Source: an uncultured Bacteroidales bacterium (GTDB taxonomy: Bacteria; Bacteroidota; Bacteroidia; Bacteroidales; Paludibacteraceae). Taken from it: a stretch of DNA of 64,000 nucleotides. Positions 8,133-17,773 of this stretch are shown piece after piece. Each line of letters opens with the position of its first letter. Positions within the stretch are counted from its first letter, which is position 1. Under the pieces are notes generated by a model. The model made no database searches, was not told the origin of the DNA, and saw only the letters and a program-made list of their open reading frames with translations. The stretch is taken from assembly GCA_949282265.1 (NCBI GenBank), contig CASDOZ010000006.1, forward strand, positions 122,506-186,505. Reading direction: 5' to 3'. A program made the translations under genes and the position numbers.

Positions 8133-10157
8133 TTAATACAACCTCATTGAGGCCGGCTGCAGGACATGTTGTTTGCGTTCCTTATAGATATTCCTGTCTT
8201 GAACGGACAGTTTGTTTCCACGCGTTTCTTCTTCCATGACAATCTGCCCATGGGCACGTACGGACTTAGCTGATTTGGCTACTCCCTTTTTGGTCGATAC
8301 CGGCGTGAAGACAATGTTGTAATAACCATCGGCATAACCTCCGGCGGCCTTGCTTTCAATAACATAACCTACGGCAGCAGACAAATCATCAACGAACAGG
8401 TTACCGGAAACGCCGACACCAAAGTCAAGAAGTGCACTTCCACTCGGTTGGCCCGTAGTCTTATCAACAGTCAACAAAGCCATGTCATACAAGGTACCAC
8501 CCATGTTAAAGTCAGCCAAAGTTTGGGGAGCTATCGACATGATGGAATATTCAGCATCGAATGCTGCATAAATTTCTTCTGCAAAGTCCACTCCCGTTAT
8601 TACTAACGAATCATTGTTGGCACCGTATTTTTCTATCTTTACTTCCATTTCCGCATCGGTTCCACCTTCAAATAGCGTATATCCTGTCATGATAAAGTCT
8701 CCGCAGAAATCATCCATGCTGAATGAAATAGCATCTTTAGAATAATAAAACACCTCCTTGAAATCACCCAAGGCCGTACCATCCGCATAATGGAAAGATA
8801 TGCCGAAAGTGTATGTTTCCACTCCGTTCGGGGCTTTTGCCATACCGGTTGCTATCTTGCTGCTCACTGACATGTAAATTTTCTGCCCGAAAATTTCCAA
8901 GCCGACAGGCTGGTTGGACGGGATTGTCAATCTGCCAGATGTTTCATCATAATAGAATGCCAAACCATAACCATCTGCATACAAGTCAGACAAATAATAC
9001 AGATTCTTGTATTCGCTGTTTTCATTCTCAGCATCTATATCGATAGCCTTGGCAAATGATTGCTTCCAACTCTGTTCCTGCATTTCGGAAGAGAACTCAC
9101 TGATTGCACCGGAGATAGGCTCATAGTCCACTTCATTGTAATCTTCAATAACAGCGCTTGCTTTCAAATAGGCTTCTTTAGTCAAATAAATCGTCGTGAC
9201 AGCAGCAGATGGGAAAGCTCCACCATTTTGAAAATTAGCCATACTTGAAAACAATGAATTTGCCCCGAAAGTAATTATGTCATCTTTGACTGTCCCTAAT
9301 GGATATTTATCGATAGTAATTGATGGATCAGATAGATATCCATATATAGAACCACCTGAAATCATGCCATATCCCCAATCCATACCCAATGCAAATGGTT
9401 CCATCGATGCTGTGTCATTCTGAACAATTATAACCATATTGTAATCCTTGGATTTATCCACATCCCCCGGATAATTATGCGGGTAACCACCAAAAATACC
9501 GTCCGCATCTGCTATGGCCTCCGGCTCTGCAGCACTTGGATCTTTATACTCCGGCAAGGTCGTGTATGGATTCAGGAAACGGTACTTGATTATGCCATCA
9601 CCTAATTCTGCTTTTTTATAGTTTACATAGAAAGCAGCTGGCGGAGTATTAAAGAAATTTGCAACCAAACCATCAATCATGACACCCGGTGCTTTTGCAT
9701 CTTCCCATTTTATCAATGTAACCGAAGTTGCAACATACAGATTGGTCATATATGGGTTTACATAATCAGCGCCTGATACACTCAGTTTCAAGTTATACGT
9801 AATACCATCCTTTGCATCAGGAAAAGTCACTTTAAAAGTAGCCACAGTGTCATTGGCAGCAAAATGTACGCTGTCAGGAACAACGAATACGCTACTGTCA
9901 TTGACATCCACCGTGATAGGAACTGCAACAGCAGTGGCTACTTTGGTACGGCTCATGGCCAATGTGATTTCCCGCGTGGCCGTTGGTTCCATTTCATAGA
10001 CCGATTTATTGTATTTTTCACTTAAGGGGAAAGATATACCCAAGCAATTTTCCGGAACAGCTGGTGCCGGTCCTTGCTGTTCAACCACGTCTTCACAGGA
10101 AGCAAATGTCAATGCAAAAACTCCCAATGCAAGCAAAATCTTATTTACTGATTTCAT
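8133..10157 (-). CDS. Large surface lipoprotein in SusC/SusD operon (putative glycan-binding)
   Basis: About 674 residues with a lipoprotein signal ending in FASC (Cys21). After it comes a Ca-beta/BACON-like beta-sandwich region ('YEMEPTATREITLAMSRT...FVVPDSVHFAANDTVATFKVTF'). The rest shows no enzyme motif I can recognise and is dense in aromatic and Asp/Asn residues. It is the third gene of an operon after a truncated susC and a susD, the place where surface glycan-binding proteins (SusE/SusF analogues) sit. The start could be the ATG at 10163 two codons earlier; I prefer 10157 because the basic signal-peptide head begins there. Function as a binding protein is inference from position and architecture. 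Confidence 0.7.
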   Translation of the reverse strand: MKSVNKILLALGVFALTFASCEDVVEQQGPAPAVPENCLGISFPLSEKYNKSVYEMEPTATREITLAMSRTKVATAVAVPITVDVNDSSVFVVPDSVHFAANDTVATFKVTFPDAKDGITYNLKLSVSGADYVNPYMTNLYVATSVTLIKWEDAKAPGVMIDGLVANFFNTPPAAFYVNYKKAELGDGIIKYRFLNPYTTLPEYKDPSAAEPEAIADADGIFGGYPHNYPGDVDKSKDYNMVIIVQNDTASMEPFALGMDWGYGMISGGSIYGYLSDPSITIDKYPLGTVKDDIITFGANSLFSSMANFQNGGAFPSAAVTTIYLTKEAYLKASAVIEDYNEVDYEPISGAISEFSSEMQEQSWKQSFAKAIDIDAENENSEYKNLYYLSDLYADGYGLAFYYDETSGRLTIPSNQPVGLEIFGQKIYMSVSSKIATGMAKAPNGVETYTFGISFHYADGTALGDFKEVFYYSKDAISFSMDDFCGDFIMTGYTLFEGGTDAEMEVKIEKYGANNDSLVITGVDFAEEIYAAFDAEYSIMSIAPQTLADFNMGGTLYDMALLTVDKTTGQPSGSALLDFGVGVSGNLFVDDLSAAVGYVIESKAAGGYADGYYNIVFTPVSTKKGVAKSAKSVRAHGQIVMEEETRGNKLSVQDRNIYKERKQHVLQPASMRLY

Positions 10158-10199
10158 AATCATCTTACTATTAGTTGGTTTTTATTCTTCTAAAGATTG

Positions 10200-11813
10200 T
10201 CATTTCGAACCCTCGTTCCATACCTCATAAAGGCCAGTCGGATCTGGGTTTTCATAACCAATAAGTGCAGAGTTGTTGTTCTTTTCACTCTGAACAATGC
10301 AGATATTCATCCATGCCGGACGTCCTTTCGTGTTAAAGCGGGCATCCGAACGGAAGTTTGTACCTTTATAACCACGTTCTACAGACATATTCAGACGTTT
10401 TACATCGAAGAAAGTCAGGCCTTCGCCCCAAAGTTCAATACGTTTTTGGAAAACGATTTCATCAATCAACTCATCTCCGGTCGCATTGCACGAATAGGCC
10501 GGATCGCGATATGTCTTCATAAACGTTGTCAGCAAATTGACAGCCTCGCCGTCATTCAGGTGGGCGGCAGCCTCTGCTTCGATAAAGTACATTTCCTCAA
10601 CACGCATCAACGGATAAGCGGTTGCGGCGCCTACGGTGTAATCATCGCAGTTGCCTTCAGCCGGACGGAACTTGAGAGATGCATATTCTGTAAGACGGTC
10701 ACCGAAATCCCCGAATTGCGAAGATGTCAGGAAAGAGCTCTGTCCTGCCAACATGGAACCTTCCGGGGCAACCCACATTTTTTTACGGAAATCCGTATCA
10801 TTAAGCCTATCATACAACTCTGCCCCAATCATTATAAAAGGTTCTTGTGATGAATAGCCAAACGATGTTTCGTTCGACATCCAGGATGCCCAGTTTAAGA
10901 TACCGGTTTTAACCAAGTTGTCTTCTGAAACCATTTGCGAACCCCACATCCAGCATGAGATATCGTTGAAACCAGAAGTCGTATTCAGGCATTGGTTTTC
11001 CGTCATTGGCTTTGTTTTAGTTTCATTAATGGCCTTGCGAGCAAATTCCTTGGCTTCTTCGTACTGGCCCAACCACATATAATAACGGGCTTTCAAGCCA
11101 TACACTACATCCAGATGAGGCATGGTTTTGGACGTCGCCTTATAATACTTCATATTGTTCTGAGCAGAATCCAAGTCTGCCAAAATAAACTCAGCCATTT
11201 TTTCACGGCTGACACGCGGATTGTTACGCGACTGCTCTTCCGTGATGCCTTCGCGGACAATAGGAACCGTCAAACCTTCCACTTTGCTGCCTGTGGTTTT
11301 GTCGTTCGGCAAGAATTCATACATCTGGGCCATGTCCAGATAGAAGAAAGCGCGGAAAGCATAAGCTGCTGCCAGATAACCTTTCTGGAGTTCGGAAGCG
11401 GTTTCATAATTGATGGCTCCGATCAGCTTGTTGGCTGTCAGCACGGATTGCCAATAATAGTTCCAGATAAACTGTGCATATACGTATGATTCACCTTGGT
11501 AGCTGTTTATTTCCCAGTCGGTGTACCAGTCATAACCGGAGCTGATAACGGCCATATCTGCCGTCATGATATCGCGAACGTGCATAATGGAACCATATCC
11601 CCAGTCCCAGTGATAATCGCTGCTGACTACTCCTAAAACATTCATGCTGGCAGGGATAGCATTCAGCATGGATTCTGTGGCCATATTCGAAGAAGCCAGC
11701 TGGTTTTCTGTCGCAACACTTGTCGGAAAAGTTTCCTCAATACAACCTGTTGTACCCAACAACAGCGCGGAGAAACAGATTCCTGCGAATAAATTTACTA
11801 AATTCGTTTTCAT
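10200..11813 (-). CDS. SusD/RagB-family nutrient-binding lipoprotein
   Basis: An outer-membrane lipoprotein that caps a SusC transporter. The signal ends in LGTTGC (Cys24 from the ATG at 11813; an earlier in-frame ATG exists at 11825). TPR-like helices follow, with 'AYAFRAFFYLDMAQMYEFLP', 'GLTVPIVREGITEEQSR' and, near the C-terminus, 'YPLMRVEEMYFIEAEAAAH' and 'ERIELWGEG'-like 'QKRIELWGEGLTFFDVKRL', all hallmarks of the family. Length about 537 is normal. It starts 19 bp after the stop of the truncated susC and is followed by a large lipoprotein. If its partner SusC lacks a signal peptide, this protein may lack a working transporter here. The ligand is unknown. Confidence 0.93.
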   Translation of the reverse strand: MKTNLVNLFAGICFSALLLGTTGCIEETFPTSVATENQLASSNMATESMLNAIPASMNVLGVVSSDYHWDWGYGSIMHVRDIMTADMAVISSGYDWYTDWEINSYQGESYVYAQFIWNYYWQSVLTANKLIGAINYETASELQKGYLAAAYAFRAFFYLDMAQMYEFLPNDKTTGSKVEGLTVPIVREGITEEQSRNNPRVSREKMAEFILADLDSAQNNMKYYKATSKTMPHLDVVYGLKARYYMWLGQYEEAKEFARKAINETKTKPMTENQCLNTTSGFNDISCWMWGSQMVSEDNLVKTGILNWASWMSNETSFGYSSQEPFIMIGAELYDRLNDTDFRKKMWVAPEGSMLAGQSSFLTSSQFGDFGDRLTEYASLKFRPAEGNCDDYTVGAATAYPLMRVEEMYFIEAEAAAHLNDGEAVNLLTTFMKTYRDPAYSCNATGDELIDEIVFQKRIELWGEGLTFFDVKRLNMSVERGYKGTNFRSDARFNTKGRPAWMNICIVQSEKNNNSALIGYENPDPTGLYEVWNEGSK

Positions 11814-11832
11814 ATCTATAATCATGTAAATT

Positions 11833-14799
11833 TTAGAAAGTTAAAGAAATACCGCCGGATATTGTACGAATAGGCGCATAATACGAATTGGTTGCAGAAC
11901 CGGAGATGCTCTGGCGCGGATCCAGTCCCTGACGTTTTGACCAAACCCATACGTTATCGGCTGCCAGATAGATTCTCAGTTTTTCAATGCTGGCCTTGCG
12001 GGTTACTTTGGCAGGCAAAGTGTAACCAAAGTTGACATTCTGCAAGCTCAGATAGGATGCCGATGTCAAGAAACGATCAGAAGAAGCCGTTGTATATTGG
12101 TCGCCAAACTGGAAACGCGGTATATTGGAATTTGGATTTTCGGGCGTCCAAGCATTCAACAAATCTGCATGGAAATTGGAACCCTTAGAAGCTGCTGTCG
12201 GCGAAGCCATTAACGCTGCATAATCGCTGTCATATACTTGACCACCAATCTGGTAAGTAAAGTCAGCCGACAAATCGAAACCATAGAACGCGAAACTCGT
12301 GCTGAATCCACCATAGATATCAGGCAATGCCGTACCGCACAAGTAATAATCGGCTTCATCGTATGTGGTCGTAACATCTTTTCCGGTCACGTTACCAGCT
12401 TTATCAACGATATTCTTGTAATACAAGGCCTGGCCATCTTCCGAAACACCGGCGTATTGTTTCAGACGGAACGTGTACAAAGGAATGCCTTCTCCGTAAT
12501 AGAGGCTACCGCTGCTGAAACCTTTCACGCCATCCACTTCCATGGTCTTGCGTTCTTCCGGCAAGTAAGCGATTTTGTTCTTATAATGGGTCAAGTTCAA
12601 ACTCAGATCCCAGGTAAAGTTCTTATACTTGAGCAAGGTAGCATTCAGTTCCGCTTCGATACCTTGGTTCAACATGTCACCGATATTGGCATAATAAGAA
12701 GTATAGCCATAAGATGGAGGCAATGGGAACGAGAACAGCATGTCAGTTGTCTTACGATAGAAGTATTCCACTGTTCCAGACAAACGGTTTTTGAAGAAAT
12801 CAAACTCGATACCTGCATTCAAGTTACCGTTGGTTTCCCAAGTAATATCCTTATTTCCCATCGTGGCCGGAATTGCTGCTGGAACGCCACCGGAATTCAC
12901 AATGCTATATGTATTTACATACAGGTAGTTGCCGATATTGTCGTTACCTTGCGAACCATACGAGGCCTTGATTTTCAGCAAATCAACCCATTCGGCATTG
13001 AAAAAGCCTTCTTTGGAAAGAATCCATGCTGCACCGGCAGACCAGAAATCACCCCAACGGTGGTCGGGATGGAAACGCGAAGAAGCATCACGACGGTAAG
13101 AACCGGAAACGAAGTATTTTTCTGCAAAATCATATTGCAAGCGTCCGAAATACCCTTCCGTGTTGTAATCCGATGTATATGAATCACTACCGTTTTCTGT
13201 TATTGCCCCGGCAAGTTCCGTATTGTTCGGGTCAAACACGTTCGATTTACTTGCATATAAATAGTAGTATTGTGAACGGTATGACTCATGGCCGACCATT
13301 ACGTCCAAGTTGTGGGAACCGAAGGCTTTCTTGTAATTCAGCAATTGCTGGTGGTTTTGCGACAAATTACGCGCATGGGCTTTGCTGGAAATACCATTCG
13401 AGGAAGCATATTGTCCGTAATACGGGTTGGTAAAGCTGGTACCGCGTGTTTCCGCCATTGCCATACCGCTTGTCCACGTGAATTTGAAGTCTTTCAAGAA
13501 ACGGATTTCAGCAAATCCGGTTGCTGTCATTGCATTGCCTTCCGAGAAGTTGGTATCCAAAATGTTAGAGGCATACGGGTTACCTCCGCTTAAAAATGGA
13601 CGGCTTAAACCTGCGTTGTCCTTGCTACCAAAGTCGTACACGGTTAAACCGTTGGCATCCTTCATGATATTGCCTTGTCCATCACGCACGTACAACGGAT
13701 ATATAGGAGCAACTTGGGTTGCATAAGCAAAAATATTGCCCGATGAACTGGATGAACCGTCTTCGCCCAATGAGTTCGCGTTGAAATGCGTATAGGACAT
13801 GTTCGCTCCTGTTTTCAACCATTCTTTCACCTGATAATCAGCCCTTAAACGTCCAGTCAAACGTTCATAGTCAGATTTAGCCGTGATACCTTCGTTGTTC
13901 AAGTAGCTAACGGAAGCATAGTATGAAGATTTGTTCGTTCCAGCGGAAAAACTTACGTTATATTCCTGGCGCAAGCCTTGTTTGTAAGCCTCGTCCAACC
14001 AGTTGTCAGGCATAAGCATATAATCCTGCCCGTTGTAGCTGACCACATTGCCCAAAGTGGCGTTCGGATTCAACCGACCATTCGTGCCAATCAAGTATTG
14101 CCCGGCAGGAACGCTATATACATTATATCCCAGACCATAATCACCGCTACCAGTCATGTTTGCATTGGCACTGGCATGTGCAGCAGACTCGGACATTCCC
14201 TGCGAGTTCATGTAATAGCTTTTCAAAGCACCGTAATACATTTCATAGTACCGTGCAGGGTCTGTTATGAAATTGTAATCCTGTGTAGAGCGGGAGTTGA
14301 CACCCCATTTGGCATCCACATTTACAGTAGTCTTACCAGAATCACCTTTCTTAGTCGTAATAATAATTACACCGTTGGCACCACGGGCACCATACAAAGC
14401 ATTGGAAGCGGCATCTTTCAAGACCGTCATGGTTTCAATATCCTGCGAACTGATATTGTTCAAATCTCCATCATACGGTGCACCATCCAAAATAATCAAT
14501 GGGTCATTTCCTGCATTAATTGAACTAATACCACGAACACGAATAGAAGGTGTGGTAGCACCCGGTTGTCCAGAGGCTGTATTCAATTGTACACCAGCAA
14601 CTTTACCAACCAATGCATTGGCTACGTTGGAACTCTGCACCTTGCTTATTTCTTCTGAATTAACGACTGTGGCTGAACCGGTAAACGCAGACTTTTTAGC
14701 CGTACCGTAAGCAACCACCATCACCTCATCCAAGGCTTCTGTTGCTGAGTGCAACTCTACAACCATTCCGTCAACTGCCTCTGTTTCAACACTTTCCAT
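11833..14799 (-). CDS. SusC/RagA TonB-dependent transporter, 5'-truncated
   Basis: The plug and barrel of a SusC-type outer-membrane transporter are intact, from 'EALDEVMVVAYGTAKKSAFTGSA' through 'GARGANGVIIITTKKG' to the C-terminal barrel strand ending in Phe ('ISLTF'). The front is missing. In-frame codons upstream of the ATG at 14799 read 'SPSSSNTLVISYIG', the end of the CarboxypepD_reg-like domain, back to about 14841; then homology stops and an in-frame TAA lies at 14863-14865. No signal peptide, no remainder of the N-terminal domain, no promoter box and no clear remnant in the other two frames can be seen in the following 275 bp. The protein as encoded could not be exported. Deletion, DNA inversion swapping the 5' end, or an assembly join could explain it. 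susD follows 19 bp downstream. Confidence 0.85.
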   Translation of the reverse strand: MESVETEAVDGMVVELHSATEALDEVMVVAYGTAKKSAFTGSATVVNSEEISKVQSSNVANALVGKVAGVQLNTASGQPGATTPSIRVRGISSINAGNDPLIILDGAPYDGDLNNISSQDIETMTVLKDAASNALYGARGANGVIIITTKKGDSGKTTVNVDAKWGVNSRSTQDYNFITDPARYYEMYYGALKSYYMNSQGMSESAAHASANANMTGSGDYGLGYNVYSVPAGQYLIGTNGRLNPNATLGNVVSYNGQDYMLMPDNWLDEAYKQGLRQEYNVSFSAGTNKSSYYASVSYLNNEGITAKSDYERLTGRLRADYQVKEWLKTGANMSYTHFNANSLGEDGSSSSSGNIFAYATQVAPIYPLYVRDGQGNIMKDANGLTVYDFGSKDNAGLSRPFLSGGNPYASNILDTNFSEGNAMTATGFAEIRFLKDFKFTWTSGMAMAETRGTSFTNPYYGQYASSNGISSKAHARNLSQNHQQLLNYKKAFGSHNLDVMVGHESYRSQYYYLYASKSNVFDPNNTELAGAITENGSDSYTSDYNTEGYFGRLQYDFAEKYFVSGSYRRDASSRFHPDHRWGDFWSAGAAWILSKEGFFNAEWVDLLKIKASYGSQGNDNIGNYLYVNTYSIVNSGGVPAAIPATMGNKDITWETNGNLNAGIEFDFFKNRLSGTVEYFYRKTTDMLFSFPLPPSYGYTSYYANIGDMLNQGIEAELNATLLKYKNFTWDLSLNLTHYKNKIAYLPEERKTMEVDGVKGFSSGSLYYGEGIPLYTFRLKQYAGVSEDGQALYYKNIVDKAGNVTGKDVTTTYDEADYYLCGTALPDIYGGFSTSFAFYGFDLSADFTYQIGGQVYDSDYAALMASPTAASKGSNFHADLLNAWTPENPNSNIPRFQFGDQYTTASSDRFLTSASYLSLQNVNFGYTLPAKVTRKASIEKLRIYLAADNVWVWSKRQGLDPRQSISGSATNSYYAPIRTISGGISLTF

Positions 14800-14841
14800 T
14801 CCAATGTATGAAATTACCAGAGTATTGGAGCTACTTGGTGA

Positions 14842-15116
14842 ATTTTTGTAATGTGCTGGTTGTTATGCATTTGTAAGAGCGATGGTTTGTCCGGTGTGCA
14901 AACCGGTATCAGATTGTGTGTGTCATGTCATATGGTTCATTTGTCTGAAATCGCGTTTCAGGGTATTGTGAGATGGATTCTGAGTGTCATGGCGGGTATC
15001 AAGCCGGTATCGCAGGACAAGGTGTTTTTTTACGGCTTGTCTGCCGTTCATGGGTATGCGTGAAGGTGTCCGGAAGTAAATTTTCCTTTTGGAAAATCAC
15101 CGGCAGATATAAAAAA
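14842..15116. other. Non-coding gap replacing the 5' end of susC
   Basis: About 275 bp in which I see no gene, no TAnnTTTG box for the minus strand and no SusC remnant in any minus-strand frame. Two imperfect direct copies around CCGGTATC (near 14904 and 15004) are the only repeats noticed. Confidence 0.5.
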
Positions 15117-15147
15117 ATGAGGGCGACCCGTGAGAGCCGCCCTCATT
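15117..15147 (-). terminator. Terminator of the glycogen operon
   Basis: ATGAGGGCG and CGCCCTCAT form a GC-rich stem around a short loop, followed on the minus strand by a run of seven T. It lies 12 bp after the stop of the GH57-like gene. Confidence 0.85.
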
Positions 15148-15159
15148 GATAAAGGAGAT

Positions 15160-16449
15160 TTATTTGGCTGTTGATTTGCGCGAATGCGCAGCTTTCAGTT
15201 CCTTTTCCAGTTTTTCGATTTCCTTTTCCTGATTGTTGATTGTTTTCAGCAAAGCATTCAATTCTTCATTTTCGATAGTGGTCGGATACTGCTCCTCTAC
15301 ACGTTGCAGAAAATCGGCCAACACGTTCATGTAGTTCATAAATGCTTCATAAGCAGATTCGTAGTTTGTTCCCCAGGCATCGGAGTGGCTCATGTAGCGG
15401 AAATTATCGGATGCCTGCAGGATTTCCCAGTCATGTTTCAGGGATTTGTCGGAGCACAGGCGTACTCTTTCCGCAACACTGTACAATTTGTTCAATGCTT
15501 CATGTTGCAGGTCGTTTCCGCACCATGCGCTCAGGTCTTTGGCTTCGCCAGACCATGACATGGGATATGGACAGCTGATAAAGTCATCGACGGCTGCTAT
15601 TTTTTTTGCAGCTTCCGTAGGCAACATGAATCCGATGCCGTTTTCCATGGCAAAATAGGGAAGTGCCTTGATAAAATCAAATATGCCGCTTTGTGCATTG
15701 TTGTTTATGCCCAAGGCATCATAGCCGAAACCGATATTGACAATGGGTTCTTCTTCCGGTGTGGAATGTATCCAGCTCATGTATTTTCCGGCATCCAGCG
15801 GGAAGTCTTGCCATGTGTAGTCAGAAAAGCGGAAGGCAATGTCATCACTCAGTTTGGTGTTGCGCACCAGCAGTTTCAGTTTGGGTGCGGGAGCTGAGCG
15901 GTAGATGTAGTTGGAACTCTTCCAGCCCATAATGTGTTTGGCACCTTCAACCAGCATGGCCTTGAAGCCCATTTTATAGGCTTTGTCGCCAATGTCATCG
16001 GAATAGATCAGGTCGGAATTGCACAGAGTGGTTGGGCGGATTCCAAACAGGGATTCTACTTTGTCAGCGTGTAGCTTGAGTTGGTTTTCCCACTCGTTTG
16101 CATTGAAGATGGAGGCCAGCGAGTGTGCATAGGGCTCGGCCAGAAATTCAATGCAACCGGTTTGGGCCAGTTCCTTAAAGCTGTCGATTACTTCAGGGGC
16201 GTATTGCTCCAATTGTTCCAGAATGATACCGGAAACGGCATAAGCACACTTGAATTTTCCGTTGCTGCTGCGTATCATGTCCAGAATCGTCCGGTTGGCC
16301 GGCAGGTAGGATTGTTGGGCAACATGCGTTATTTTGTCTTCGGTCTGGAAATCATCATAATAATAGTGATCCTGGCCTATTTCAAAAAAGCGATAGCGTT
16401 TCAGCCGGTAGGGTGCATGAAGCGTAAAATATAAGCAAATGTTTTTCAT
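15160..16449 (-). CDS. GH57 alpha-amylase-like protein
   Basis: 429 residues of the GH57 alpha-amylase-like type, opening 'MKNICLYFTLHAPYRLKRYRF' with the conserved H11 region, then 'FLAEPYAHSLAS', 'FGIRPTTLCNSDLIYSDDIG' and 'GFGYDALGIN'. In active GH57 enzymes the third region carries a catalytic Glu (N-T-E-L-like) and the fourth a catalytic Asp (D-Y-E-T-F/L-G). Here these places read N144-S-D146 and G242-Y-D-A-L-G, so both expected residues appear changed. Catalytically altered GH57 homologues are known from Bacteroidetes. The C-terminal 30 residues are a Lys/Glu-rich coiled coil. It is the last gene of a debranching enzyme-GT4-GH57 operon, so a role in intracellular glycogen metabolism is likely; whether it is an enzyme or a non-catalytic partner is open. 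Confidence 0.85.
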   Translation of the reverse strand: MKNICLYFTLHAPYRLKRYRFFEIGQDHYYYDDFQTEDKITHVAQQSYLPANRTILDMIRSSNGKFKCAYAVSGIILEQLEQYAPEVIDSFKELAQTGCIEFLAEPYAHSLASIFNANEWENQLKLHADKVESLFGIRPTTLCNSDLIYSDDIGDKAYKMGFKAMLVEGAKHIMGWKSSNYIYRSAPAPKLKLLVRNTKLSDDIAFRFSDYTWQDFPLDAGKYMSWIHSTPEEEPIVNIGFGYDALGINNNAQSGIFDFIKALPYFAMENGIGFMLPTEAAKKIAAVDDFISCPYPMSWSGEAKDLSAWCGNDLQHEALNKLYSVAERVRLCSDKSLKHDWEILQASDNFRYMSHSDAWGTNYESAYEAFMNYMNVLADFLQRVEEQYPTTIENEELNALLKTINNQEKEIEKLEKELKAAHSRKSTAK

Positions 16450-16488
16450 AACATGTTTTGTATAAAAGTCTTTGGAAATTGGTTCTGT

Positions 16489-17751
16489 TTATTGTCTTTC
16501 TTTGATTACTTTGTCATATATGGCCCGTACTTTCAGGCCGGCATCGTACCATTTGATGTTGTTGACTTCTTTGCGTCCGAGTTCGTGCAGGCTTTTGTAC
16601 ATGGCCGGATATTTGACTATGGCATAAATTGCATCGGCCATGGCATCGATGTCCCAATAGTCTGTTTTTATGGCATGTGTCAGGATTTCGGCGCAACCGG
16701 ACTGGTGCGAAATGATGCTTGGTGTGCCAACCTGCATGGCTTCAAGCGGCGATATGCCGAACGGTTCGGATACGGACGGCATGATGTACACATCGCTTTC
16801 TGCCAGCATTTCATGTACCTGGCGTCCGCGCAGGAAGCCGGTGAAGTGGAATTTGTCGGCAATACCGCGTTTGGCAACCAAGTCAATCATGGCATTCATC
16901 ATGTCGCCGCTGCCGGCCATGACGAAGCGGACTCCGTTGGTTTTCTGCAATACGCGTGCTGCTGCTTCGACAAAATATTCCGGACCTTTCTGCATTGTGA
17001 TACGCCCCAGGAATGTCACAATCTTGTCTTTGCGGGGTGTTTTCTTGTAGGAATCTGCATCTGGCAGGGGTTCCACGGCATTGTGTACGGTGCTTACCTT
17101 GTCGGGATGCTGTCCGTATTTTTCAATGACGGTGTTGCGGGTCAGGTTGCTGACACAAATAATATGGTCGGCCATATCCATGCCCCGACGTTCAATGCTG
17201 TACACTGTCGGGTTCACGTTGCCGCGTGAGCGGTCGAAATCGGTTGCGTGTACGTGGATGACCAGCGGTTTGCCGGATATCTGTTTGGCAAATACTCCTG
17301 CCGGATAAGTAAGCCAGTCATGTGAATGTATGATGTCAAAGTCAAGCTGGTGGGCCAATACACTGGCAACGGCCTCATAGTTGCCTATTTCCTCGACCAG
17401 GTTGTCCGGATAACGTCCGGAAAATTCCACGCAGCCCAGATCATTGGTGCCGATGCGGCGGAAATCATATTTGATGCCGTTGCGCAGCCAGAAGTATTCA
17501 TCGGGATTCATCTGGCTTCCAATACGCTGGTTCACATAATTCCAGTCATTCTCTTTCCATACGATAGGGACATTGCATGCGCCTATTATTTTCAGGAACG
17601 ACTGGTCTTCGTCGCCCCATGGTTTGGGAATTACGAACGTAATTTCCATATCGGGTTGCTGGGCCATTCCCCGCGTGAGTCCGTAGCTTGCGGTTCCCAA
17701 TCCTCCCAGAATGTGGGGCGGAAATTCCCAGCCGAACATTAGTGCTTTCAT
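16489..17751 (-). CDS. GT4 glycosyltransferase, glycogen synthase-like
   Basis: 420 residues of the GT-B fold, family GT4. The N-terminus 'FGWEFPPHILGGLGTASYGL' is the nucleotide-sugar synthase-type glycine loop. 'DIIHSHDWLTYPAG' and 'HVHATDFDRSRG' are typical of starch/glycogen synthases of the archaeal (Pyrococcus) type. The second half has 'FLGRITMQKGPEYFVEAA', 'FTGFLRG' and the donor-binding E-x7-E motif in 'SEPFGISPLEAMQVGTPSI'. It lies 22 bp after the debranching enzyme gene and 39 bp before the GH57-like gene on the same strand. The most likely job is chain elongation from UDP- or ADP-glucose in glycogen synthesis; the donor is not certain. Confidence 0.88.
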   Translation of the reverse strand: MKALMFGWEFPPHILGGLGTASYGLTRGMAQQPDMEITFVIPKPWGDEDQSFLKIIGACNVPIVWKENDWNYVNQRIGSQMNPDEYFWLRNGIKYDFRRIGTNDLGCVEFSGRYPDNLVEEIGNYEAVASVLAHQLDFDIIHSHDWLTYPAGVFAKQISGKPLVIHVHATDFDRSRGNVNPTVYSIERRGMDMADHIICVSNLTRNTVIEKYGQHPDKVSTVHNAVEPLPDADSYKKTPRKDKIVTFLGRITMQKGPEYFVEAAARVLQKTNGVRFVMAGSGDMMNAMIDLVAKRGIADKFHFTGFLRGRQVHEMLAESDVYIMPSVSEPFGISPLEAMQVGTPSIISHQSGCAEILTHAIKTDYWDIDAMADAIYAIVKYPAMYKSLHELGRKEVNNIKWYDAGLKVRAIYDKVIKERQ

Positions 17752-17773
17752 ATAGAGTAATTATAGATTATGG

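Noticed and set aside
12238-13182. 314-codon plus-strand frame across the truncated susC
   Set aside because: Antisense shadow of the SusC barrel; no domain features.
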